Under the pieces are notes generated by a model. That model saw nothing but the letters and a program-made list of their open reading frames with translations. It searched no databases and was not told the DNA's origin. Shown here one piece after another: positions 10,283 to 17,049 of a stretch of DNA of 35,317 nucleotides (position 1 is its first letter; every line of letters begins with the position of its first letter). A program made the position numbers and the translations under genes. This DNA is from Rhodococcus marinonascens NBRC 14363 (lineage in GTDB: Bacteria; Actinomycetota; Actinomycetes; Mycobacteriales; Mycobacteriaceae): positions 1-35,317 of the forward strand of contig NZ_BCXB01000017.1 in NCBI RefSeq assembly GCF_001894885.1, read 5' to 3'.

Positions 10283-11413
10283 ATGAGGGTTTTAGTGCTT
10301 GGTGCGGGGTTCGGTGGCTTGGAACTGACGACGGAGTTGTCCGATGCGCTCGGTGAGGAGGCCGAGGTCATCCTGATCGACAAGACGGAAGGCTTCGTCT
10401 TCGGGTTCTCGAAGCTGGACGTGATGTTCGGCCGGGCCACGCCCGAAAGCGTCTTTCACCCGTATCGGGACTGCATAAAACCCGGAGTTGAGTTTGTCCA
10501 GGCGACCATCTTGTCGATCGACCCCATGCGACGTCGAGTGCAGACCGACGCTGGCCCCTATGAGGGCGACGTGCTCGTGGTGGCTCTGGGCGCGGACCTT
10601 GACCCGGCGGCCACACCAGGCCTACTCGAGGGTGGTCAAGAGTTCTACACGGAGGCCGGAGCGTTCGCTGCCGCTGATGTATTGGCCGACTTCTCAGGCG
10701 GGCGGGTGATCGTCGGCGTGACGTCGACGCCGTTTAAGTGCCCCCCGGCGCCCAGCGAGGCGGCGCTGTTGCTCCACGACTTCCTCACCGAGCGTGGACT
10801 GCGCGAAGGGTCAGACATTTCCCTGGTGCTGCCATTGCCTAGCCCGTTCCCGCCCGCACCCGACGCTTCGAGGGCCGTGCTGGCGGCGTTCAAGGAGCGG
10901 GGCATCGGCTTTTATCCTAATGACATGGTGCGGGAGATCGATCCGGTCCGAAACATCGCCAGGCTCGCCGGCGGTGACGAGATGGAGTACGACCTTTTTC
11001 TGGGCGTGCCAGTTCATCGCGTACCTGCTGTGGTCGAGGAAGCCGGGATGTGTGTGGACGGATGGGTGCCCGTGGACCCGTACACATTGCAGACACGGTT
11101 CACCGACGTCTTTGCGCTGGGCGACGTCGCCAGTGTCGGCACGCCCAAGACGGGCGTGTTCGCGGCGGGCCAGGCCGTGGTGGTCGCCCAAGCGCTCATC
11201 GCCAGATGCCGAGGTGGTCAGTCACAGCCCTACGGGGGCAGAGGCATCTGCCACCTGGAGTTCGGCAACCAGCAGGTCGCCACGATCGACGTCACGTTTC
11301 CCCCCGGTAAAACACCGCACGGAGCCATGGTCGTGGGCCCGTCGGCGGCGATCGCTGCGGACAAGTCCGAGTTCGCCGCGACCAAAATCCGGCGGTGGTT
11401 CGGACGCGACTAG
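10283..11413 (+). CDS. FAD-dependent pyridine nucleotide-disulfide oxidoreductase, sulfide:quinone oxidoreductase-like
   Basis: A complete 376-residue flavoprotein with ATG and a strong AAGGAAGGA upstream. The FAD-binding start is VLVLGAGFGGLE (3-14), and the second FAD motif is TDVFALGDVA (274-283). Two cysteines sit where redox cysteines occur in sulfide:quinone oxidoreductases: Cys153 in TPFKCPPAPSEAA and Cys323 in GICHLEFG. There is no signal peptide or transmembrane helix, and such enzymes attach peripherally to the membrane. Oxidation of sulfide or a persulfide to feed quinone is the likely reaction; NADH-dependent disulfide reduction is an alternative. The gene stands alone in the 2-kb insert inside the duplicated tad region, behind a CsoR/CstR-like site. 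Confidence 0.75.
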   Translation: MRVLVLGAGFGGLELTTELSDALGEEAEVILIDKTEGFVFGFSKLDVMFGRATPESVFHPYRDCIKPGVEFVQATILSIDPMRRRVQTDAGPYEGDVLVVALGADLDPAATPGLLEGGQEFYTEAGAFAAADVLADFSGGRVIVGVTSTPFKCPPAPSEAALLLHDFLTERGLREGSDISLVLPLPSPFPPAPDASRAVLAAFKERGIGFYPNDMVREIDPVRNIARLAGGDEMEYDLFLGVPVHRVPAVVEEAGMCVDGWVPVDPYTLQTRFTDVFALGDVASVGTPKTGVFAAGQAVVVAQALIARCRGGQSQPYGGRGICHLEFGNQQVATIDVTFPPGKTPHGAMVVGPSAAIAADKSEFAATKIRRWFGRD

Positions 11414-11460
11414 CAGAACCCGCTTCGCTCGGGGTTGCGTCCCGGGGCGTGGTGTATCTA

Positions 11461-11889
11461 ACGTCTGCCCGGCCTGAACCCGCCGTGTTCGAGCGTCCCG
11501 GTGAGTCCGCGCTCTGCGCGCATCGATGCGATCAGCGGTAGGTCGAGTGCCTCCGCTACATCGGGCCCGCGCAGTCCGCCGGGCGCCGGTCCGCGAACCA
11601 CCAAGCCCTGATTAGGGTTCCGCTCGGCGATCCACTTCGACACTTTCCCGGCGGCGATGCATGCGCGCACGGTGGCGGGCACGACGAGAAGCACCAGATC
11701 CGCCACTTCCAGGACAGTCTCCGTGACCTGGCTGGGAAAGCGGGACGCATCGCAGACGACCAGATCGCCCGCATGACGGCCGGCGTCGATCACCGCGCGG
11801 ACTGCGGCCGCCGTCGGCCCCGCACCACCGTGACTGCTCCGGCCGCAGGCGAGCACCCGAAGCCGCTCGCCCAGGGGTGGGAGTGCGTC
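11461..11889 (-). pseudogene. Internal ssd fragment (left copy of the duplication)
   Basis: It matches 15830-16258 of intact ssd over 429 bp without a gap and at about 94 percent identity by eye. The reading frame is still open across the fragment, from GERLRVLACGRSSHGG to LEHGGFRPGRR, then meets a stop created at the junction with the insert. Most of the N-terminal half, including the P-loop region, and the last 26 or so residues of Ssd are missing. Most differences are synonymous, so decay may be recent or the copy may come from a related strain. Confidence 0.88.
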
Positions 11890-12060
11890 GCCGAGATCAC
11901 CCGCTGGCTCGCTGCGACCAAAGAAGCGATCGAGTCATGCGAATGCACGACAGGCTGCCCGTCATGCGTGTACTCACCGAAGTGCGGAAACGGAAACGAC
12001 CCCCTGGACAAGGCGGGGGCGATACGGGTCCTCACTGCGGTCTTGGAGTCGCTGGGCTGA
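11890..12060 (+). pseudogene. Helicase 3' fragment (57 codons, right copy)
   Basis: It matches 8851-9021 and keeps the frame to the native stop, including the whole four-Cys cluster (CECTTGCPSC). The upstream part of the helicase is absent; instead the joint leads into the ssd fragment on the opposite strand. An ORF from 11773 runs through the joint and would fuse antisense-ssd residues to the Cys cluster, but there is no evidence that it is expressed. Confidence 0.88.
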
Positions 12061-12195
12061 CGCGAACGGCCGACCTTACCGACCCAGAATCGGTTCGGCA
12101 GACCGACCGTTCGACGCCATTGCGCGCGAACTCATACGCACACTTGATCGTTGGTGAAGCGAGTCATGCAGTCGGAGATCGCGCCTGCACAGACC

Positions 12196-12570
12196 TCACT
12201 CGGCCGGACCCGCCCTCGCCACAGCCCTCGCGTCACGGACGCCCAACGAGGACAGAGGCACCGGCACCGTAACGGCCACCTCCACGTCCCAGCCCTCCAC
12301 CTCGCAGGACATCACCGCGGTGCGCATCCGTTCCGCGACCTCATGTGCAGCGGCGCACGCCGCGTCGGTGCCATGGTCCAACCCGATCGCCGCGGCAAGA
12401 GCAGCCAGATCCGCGGCCGACTGCGCCCGGTGCCGTACCGACACCACCGTCCCGACCTGCATCAACATCGCCGTGATCGCGACCAATGCTGCGAGCGCAC
12501 AGCACGCCAGCACCGTCGCGGAACCTCGGTCATCGGCGATCACCGAACTCACCGTCCTCCCCCGCTCCAC
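12196..12570 (-). CDS. TadE-like pilus-associated protein (helicase/secretion neighbourhood type)
   Basis: A protein of about 124 residues with one N-terminal membrane helix (VLACCALAALVAITAMLMQVGTV) right after DDRGSAT, then an Ala-rich periplasmic segment with RHRAQSAADLAALAAA. This matches the small TadE/TadG-like protein encoded at the end of actinobacterial tad clusters (Rv3654c type). Such proteins are thought to be minor pseudopilins or assembly factors. The GTG at 12570 overlaps the tadE end by 22 bp; a GTG at 12543 with GGGGGAGGA upstream is also possible. A decayed second copy lies at 9131-9239. Confidence 0.8.
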   Translation of the reverse strand: MERGRTVSSVIADDRGSATVLACCALAALVAITAMLMQVGTVVSVRHRAQSAADLAALAAAIGLDHGTDAACAAAHEVAERMRTAVMSCEVEGWDVEVAVTVPVPLSSLGVRDARAVARAGPAE

Positions 12571-12923
12571 CCCGGAACCGTGGGCTCGAGTGCCGCGACG
12601 GCTTCTGCCGAGATGTTCACGAGTGGAAGGAGTGGACTGCTGACCCGCACAGTCGCGACGACGAACTCTCCCTCTGCCCGGACTCTTACTTCGGCACCGT
12701 CGGGGGCAACCCTGGCTGCGGTCGAGATCGCTGACTCGCGATCACCACGAGCGGCGAGCCTGGCAGCCTCACGTGCCGAATCGACGCAGCGGACCTGCAA
12801 CGTCGCCGCAGTGATCGCGCCGACACACAGCACGACCACCGCCATGATCGAGGCGATCGCGATCGCCGCCTCCACCGTTACACCTCCGGTCTCCGACCGG
12901 ATAAGCCCCCCAACGGAAGTCAT
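12549..12923 (-). CDS. TadE-family minor pilin-like protein
   Basis: A 124-residue protein of the TadE type. A short N-terminus with SETGGVTVEAA is followed by a membrane helix (IAIASIMAVVVLCVGAITAA) and the conserved CVDSAREAARLAARGD segment, then a beta-rich tail. The Glu after the Gly-Val-Thr-Val stretch is the position typical of TadE pseudopilins. The ATG shares bases with the flp stop (ATGA), so translation is probably coupled. It corresponds to Rv3655c. Confidence 0.85.
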   Translation of the reverse strand: MTSVGGLIRSETGGVTVEAAIAIASIMAVVVLCVGAITAATLQVRCVDSAREAARLAARGDRESAISTAARVAPDGAEVRVRAEGEFVVATVRVSSPLLPLVNISAEAVAALEPTVPGWSGGGR

Positions 12924-13123
12924 CACACCGCGGTGTTCAGCGCTTTGTCGATGATATTTGTCAACGCCGTAACGATGCTGTCGCCGGTCACGACCGAATA
13001 GAGAACGGCGCCGAACGCTGCGGCCGCGATCGTGCCGATTGCATACTCTGCCGTCGACATTCCATCCTCCTCCACTGCGAGCAGCGTCAGTCTGGCCGTC
13101 AATGCGGCGATCCCACGTTCCAT
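12923..13123 (-). CDS. Flp-type pilin (DUF4244)
   Basis: A 66-residue pilin precursor. The leader MERGIAALTARLTLLAVEEDG ends in Gly21, followed by MSTAEYAIGTIAAAAF: Gly at -1, Glu at +5 and Tyr at +6. This is the type IVb (Flp) prepilin-peptidase pattern, so cleavage after Gly21 is expected to give a mature pilin of about 45 residues. The start is ATG with AAGGGGGAA upstream. The last residue codons overlap tadE. No prepilin peptidase gene is seen in the window. A 5'-truncated copy is at 9293-9411. Confidence 0.88.
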   Translation of the reverse strand: MERGIAALTARLTLLAVEEDGMSTAEYAIGTIAAAAFGAVLYSVVTGDSIVTALTNIIDKALNTAV

Positions 13124-13180
13124 GGTGTTCCCCCTTTGGAGTATCCGGCGCAGCGGTTCTGCGCCGGAAGTATCTAGTTG

Positions 13181-13768
13181 TCACAGCAGTCCGCCATCGA
13201 GCACCTGTGAGGCCAGACCGACCACAATGGGAATGATCCCGAGGCAGATGAACGCCGGCAGGAAACACAGCCCCAACGGCCCGCTGATGAGCACTCCAGC
13301 GCGTTCGGCAGACGCCGCCGCCAAGTGTTCAGCGTCCGTACGACTGTCGGTGGCGAGTTCTGTCATGGAACCCGCCAGCGACGAACCTGATCTGGCCGAC
13401 CGTCGCGCCATCCGGGCGAGCGATTCGGTGGCCGCGTCCGACGCCGCCGTCTCCCATGCGGTCGCGGGGTCTGCTCCCAACGCCAGCAGATCCGCGGCAC
13501 GACGCAGCGATTTCGACAGTGGTTGTGGTGCCGATCGGGACACTGCCTCGGCTGCGGTCGCGACCGGAAGTCCCGCACGCAAGCATGCCGCCAGCAGATC
13601 GAAAGTCGCCGCAGCCGCGAGAGGATCCTCTCGTGGTAGCACATCGTTCGCTGAGTTGGCCACACCAGCCGAGTCTCCATGGTGTTGCTGCAATCGCTGC
13701 ATCGGCGGCCTCCGTCCAGGGAGGACGAGCAGAGCGCACGCAGCGAGGAGCACTGCACACCAGATCAT
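13181..13768 (-). CDS. TadC-like type II secretion F-domain membrane protein
   Basis: A protein of about 195 residues from the ATG at 13768, which overlaps the tadB stop (ATGA). It has an N-terminal membrane helix (AVLLAACALLVLPG), a cytoplasmic four-helix GspF domain with LLAACLRAGLPVATAAEAV, and a C-terminal hydrophobic pair around GLCFLPAFICLGIIPIVVGL. TadC is expected to form the inner-membrane platform of the Flp pilus with TadB. The open frame extends to 13816, but the coupled start is favoured. It corresponds to Rv3657c. Confidence 0.85.
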   Translation of the reverse strand: MIWCAVLLAACALLVLPGRRPPMQRLQQHHGDSAGVANSANDVLPREDPLAAAATFDLLAACLRAGLPVATAAEAVSRSAPQPLSKSLRRAADLLALGADPATAWETAASDAATESLARMARRSARSGSSLAGSMTELATDSRTDAEHLAAASAERAGVLISGPLGLCFLPAFICLGIIPIVVGLASQVLDGGLL

Positions 13769-14556
13769 CCGGTCACGCGTCCGGTGATCCGATCTGTCCA
13801 CAACAGGCCCGCGCACACGAGTCCCACTCCGAGCATCAAGAGGATTCCGCCCACTCCACCACCGAACAACACCGTCAGCGGAGCCGCGCCCATCATCTGA
13901 CCGAGGCCCACACCCAGCAGCGGTAGCCCTGCGAGCACACTTGCGGTCGCCCTCGCCCCCGCCAGTCCGGCCTCGGTTCGCTGACAGAAGCGACTGCGTC
14001 CCAAGAGATCCGTGCGCGCCGCCTCGAGAAGCTCCGCCAACGCCAATCCGTGCACTTCGGCAACGGCCCAGATGTCGGCGATTCGCCCTAACTCGATGCC
14101 GACCCGAGAGTTGGTGATCCGGAATCCGTCAGCGGCAGATCCACCGAGTCGCGAGCGCGCCGAAGCCGCCCGGAAGGCTGCTGATACGATGCCTGCGCAC
14201 TCGTCGGCGGCGGTCTCGCAGGCCGCGGCGGGATGCGCGCCCACGCGGAGTTCTGCCGTCACCACCTCGAGGCTCGATACGATTACCCGCAGCTCCGCGC
14301 TCTTCGCTCGCGCCGAACGGCGACGTCCTAGCCTGAACCAGATTGTCGCGCAGACGATCACCGCCGCAGCCACCGCGTAGGGCCCGCCCAGCTCGTATAC
14401 GACCGGAACACCGACGAGCGCGACAGGAACGGTCCAAGGCAATGGCGCCCGTCGACGGCTCGGTCCCCTGCCCGTGACCGCGATCAATCGGGGTCGTGAC
14501 CCTGAAGACGGCACCGCCAGCATCGCGATAGCGAGCGTCACCAGACCTGCGATCAT
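13765..14556 (-). CDS. TadB-like type II secretion F-domain membrane protein
   Basis: A 263-residue protein with two N-terminal hydrophobic segments (near residues 1-15 and 43-73), a helical GspF core (SSLEVVTAELRVGAHPAAACE) and two C-terminal spans ending in GILLMLGVGLVCAGLLW. It pairs with TadC as the pilus platform. Start and stop each overlap the neighbouring genes by four bases, so tadA, tadB and tadC form one coupled translational unit. It corresponds to Rv3658c. Confidence 0.87.
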   Translation of the reverse strand: MIAGLVTLAIAMLAVPSSGSRPRLIAVTGRGPSRRRAPLPWTVPVALVGVPVVYELGGPYAVAAAVIVCATIWFRLGRRRSARAKSAELRVIVSSLEVVTAELRVGAHPAAACETAADECAGIVSAAFRAASARSRLGGSAADGFRITNSRVGIELGRIADIWAVAEVHGLALAELLEAARTDLLGRSRFCQRTEAGLAGARATASVLAGLPLLGVGLGQMMGAAPLTVLFGGGVGGILLMLGVGLVCAGLLWTDRITGRVTG

Positions 14557-15764
14557 GACACCCCCTCACTTGGCGGATCCAATGATCCGCGGCGAGAGCA
14601 CAAGTGCTGGAGCCGCTGCGCTCCCGGCCCCTCTCCGACGCCCTCGCTCCAAGCGGGCGCAATCGTGACAAGCCCGTCCACTTCGCGCGTGACGACACCG
14701 ATCTCGGTCAACCGCCGCGCTCCACTCGAAGACCGGTGGACGTGCAGGATCACCTGGACGGCGGCAGCAAGTTGACTGTGCAGGGCTGCCCGATCCATTC
14801 CGCCCAGTGCCGCCAGCGCTTCGAGCCGTGCAGGCACCTCCTCTGGCGAGTTCGCATGTACCGTTCCCGCACCACCGTCATGCCCCGTATTGAGTGCAGT
14901 CAGCAGATCGACCACCTCGCCGCCCCGCACCTCACCTACGACAATCCGGTCCGGGCGCATCCGTAGTGACTGTCGGACGAGGTCCCGGACGGTGACCTCG
15001 CCGACACCTTCGACGTTGGGAGCCCGGGCCACCAACCGGACCACGTGCGGGTGCGTCGGCGCCAGTTCCGCAGCGTCCTCCACGCAGACGATCCGCTCGG
15101 CCGGATCGACCGCTCCGAGCAGCGCGGCCAGCAGCGTAGTCTTGCCCGCCCCGGTACCGCCGGTGACCAAAAAGGCGAGCCGTGCGTGCACGATCTGCAA
15201 CAGCAGTTCGTGGGACGCTTCCGTCACCGCACCGCGCTCGACCAGTGCGTCGAGACCCTGGGTGGCTGGGCGAAGGACCCGCAGCGACAGGCAGGTACCG
15301 CCCTGTGCGACGGGAGCAAGTACGGCATGGAGGCGGACTCCGAACGAACCATTCCCGACCTCCCGGAGGGAGCCGTCCACCCACGGTTGCGCGTCGTCAA
15401 GTCGGCGGCCGGCGGAGAGGGCAAGGCGTTGAGCTAATCGGCGCACCGAAGCCTCGTCGGCGAAGCGGACCGCTGTGCGTTCGAGCCCTCGGCCGCAATC
15501 GACCCACACCTGATCGGGTGCGGTGACGAGCACGTCGGCGACACCAGGCTCGGTCAGCAATGATTCGAGCGGACCCGCCCCGGTGAGTTCGGTCATCAGT
15601 ACGCGCAACGCTCCGAGCAGGTCGGTGTCGCCGAGCACCCCGCCGGACTCTGTGCGGATGGCCGAGGCGACCATCGCGGGCGTCGGTTCGCAGGACGAGC
15701 GTGCGAGACGCTCGCGCACCCGGTCGAGAAGGTCGGGGGTGACGAGGGAACTCACGCCGCCCAC
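14553..15764 (-). CDS. tadA: TadA secretion/pilus assembly ATPase
   Basis: A 403-residue GspE/VirB11-family ATPase that powers Flp pilus assembly. The Walker A box is GGTGAGKTT (202-210), the Asp box is VCVEDAAEL (227-235), Walker B is RPDRIVVGEVRG (270-281), and the His box is TGHDGGAGTVHANS (293-306). The GTG start overlaps the ssd stop by 13 bp. Residues 1-190 form the N-terminal domain typical of the family. It corresponds to Rv3659c. Confidence 0.92.
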   Translation of the reverse strand: MGGVSSLVTPDLLDRVRERLARSSCEPTPAMVASAIRTESGGVLGDTDLLGALRVLMTELTGAGPLESLLTEPGVADVLVTAPDQVWVDCGRGLERTAVRFADEASVRRLAQRLALSAGRRLDDAQPWVDGSLREVGNGSFGVRLHAVLAPVAQGGTCLSLRVLRPATQGLDALVERGAVTEASHELLLQIVHARLAFLVTGGTGAGKTTLLAALLGAVDPAERIVCVEDAAELAPTHPHVVRLVARAPNVEGVGEVTVRDLVRQSLRMRPDRIVVGEVRGGEVVDLLTALNTGHDGGAGTVHANSPEEVPARLEALAALGGMDRAALHSQLAAAVQVILHVHRSSSGARRLTEIGVVTREVDGLVTIAPAWSEGVGEGPGAQRLQHLCSRRGSLDPPSEGVS

Positions 15765-16840
15765 TCTCGCGACCTCGGTCTACTGCCGACTGTGTCGAGG
15801 ACTGCCCCGGCCGCGACGCTGAGCGACGAACGTCTGCCCGGCCTGAGCCCGCCGTGTTCGAGCATCCCGGTGAGTCCGCGCTCTGCGCGCATCGATGCGA
15901 TCAGCGGCAGATCGAGTACCTCCGCCACATCCGGCCCGCGCAGCCCCCCAGGCGCCGGTCCGCGAACCACCAAGCCCTGATTAGGGTTCCGCTCGGCGAT
16001 CCACTTCGACACTTTCCCTGCGGCGATGCACGCGCGCACGGTGGCGGGCACGACGAGAAGCACCAGATCCGCCACCTCGAGGACAGTCTCCGTGACCTGG
16101 TTGGGGAAGCGGGACGCGTCGCACACGACCAGATCACCCGCATGACGGCCGGCGTCGATCACCGCGCGGACTGCTGCCGCCGTCGGCCCCGCACCACCGT
16201 GACTCCTCCCTCCGCAGGCGAGCACTCGAAGCCGCTCGCCCAGAGGTGGAAGTGCGTCACTGAGGGCGTCCGAGGAGATGCGGCCTCCCTCGATCGACAG
16301 CCCGGACCATCGCAACCCCGGCACGTCCTCAATTCCCAGCAGCACGTCGAGACCGGATCCCCAGGCGTCGGCGTCGAGCAGAAGGGTCGACTGTGACCGT
16401 GTCGCCGCGGTGAGAGCGATCGCCGCCGCCAGAGTGGAGGCGCCGGCACCACCGCAGCCACCGACGATGGCAAGGACGGTGCCGTCCCCTTCTAGCCGTT
16501 CTGGTTGCTCACCGAGCACAGCAACGAGTGCCGCTTCGTCGTCCGGCACTCCGAGCACGTGTTCCGCGCCGACGGCAGTCGCAATCCGCCACTCGTCGAT
16601 AGCCGGTGTGCCGTCGCACAGCAGAACCACCCGGCGTCGACGGGGGAATAGGTTGCGGCACGCGGCGGCCGTAGGGCTGTCCAGGATCACGATCGGCGCG
16701 GTCCCCCAGACCTGCCGCGCATCCGTGACGTCGGCTTCGTTCAACCCCCGGTCAGCCGCCGCTGCGACCCGCCTGATGCTGTGCAGCAGCGCCGGGTCCT
16801 CGACCAGCACCAGTACGTCACCGCCACCTTTTGCGTCCAT
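15752..16840 (-). CDS. ssd: Ssd, TadZ/CpaE-like septum-site determining protein
   Basis: A 362-residue MinD/ParA-superfamily protein, first gene of the tad operon and equivalent to Rv3660c, which is known to affect septum placement and filamentation in mycobacteria. A receiver-like N-terminal half (residues 1-115) is followed by a deviant P-loop GGCGGAGAST (127-136), in which both lysines of the normal KGGVGKST motif are lost. STLLLDADAWGSGLDVLLG and VVCDASRFPNQVTE are the other MinD-like motifs. It may bind nucleotide weakly or not at all. I chose the ATG at 16840 because residues further upstream do not fit the family. Residues from the middle onward are duplicated at 11461-11889. Confidence 0.87.
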   Translation of the reverse strand: MDAKGGGDVLVLVEDPALLHSIRRVAAAADRGLNEADVTDARQVWGTAPIVILDSPTAAACRNLFPRRRRVVLLCDGTPAIDEWRIATAVGAEHVLGVPDDEAALVAVLGEQPERLEGDGTVLAIVGGCGGAGASTLAAAIALTAATRSQSTLLLDADAWGSGLDVLLGIEDVPGLRWSGLSIEGGRISSDALSDALPPLGERLRVLACGGRSHGGAGPTAAAVRAVIDAGRHAGDLVVCDASRFPNQVTETVLEVADLVLLVVPATVRACIAAGKVSKWIAERNPNQGLVVRGPAPGGLRGPDVAEVLDLPLIASMRAERGLTGMLEHGGLRPGRRSSLSVAAGAVLDTVGSRPRSREWAA

Positions 16841-16891
16841 GCAGTGAGCGTGACCGGTACATCGGATCCCCGACAGGGGGTCTGCTCGAAC

Positions 16892-16918
16892 TGTGGACAA
16901 CCTCGGCCCTGTGGACAA
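16892..16918. promoter_or_regulatory. Two DnaA-box-like sequences upstream of ssd
   Basis: TGTGGACAA occurs at 16892-16900 and again at 16910-16918, in the same orientation and 18 bp apart. Its reverse complement TTGTCCACA equals the actinobacterial DnaA-box consensus. They lie 52-78 bp before the ssd start. Whether DnaA binds is inference; a chance pair or a promoter element is possible. Confidence 0.5.
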
Positions 16919-16979
16919 ATACTGGTACTGTCGCACCAATTCAATGGCGCGAACTCACCCCACCTTGCCTCAGACAGAG

Positions 16980-17049
16980 GACGACCCTCGCCAGGGGGGG
17001 AGGAGGCGAGGGTCGTCTGTGTTCAGCCCCGGGGGGTCGGGCTGAACAC
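16980..17049. terminator. Two tandem hairpins
   Basis: The first is a 13-bp perfect stem (16980-16992 with 17005-17017) enclosing a G-rich loop. The second, directly behind it, is an 11-bp perfect stem (17019-17029 with 17039-17049), also with a G-rich loop. No gene ends nearby on the plus strand. They could terminate antisense transcription into ssd or form a structured leader or RNA element. Confidence 0.65.

Larger units (their letters stand above)
8851..16258. repeat. Diverged tandem duplication of the helicase-end/tad/ssd segment
   Basis: Left copy: 8851 to about 9411, plus 11461-11889. Right copy: 11890-16258. Matching pieces are 8851-9021 with 11890-12060 (171 bp, about 8 mismatches by eye), 9131-9239 with 12196-12304, 9246-9411 with about 12876-13041, and 11461-11889 with 15830-16258 (429 bp without gaps, about 26 mismatches by eye). 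The outer genes (helicase on the left, ssd on the right) are complete, and the inner joint 11889/11890 fuses ssd to helicase sequence. That is the expected product of a tandem duplication whose left copy later lost its interior. Confidence 0.85.
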
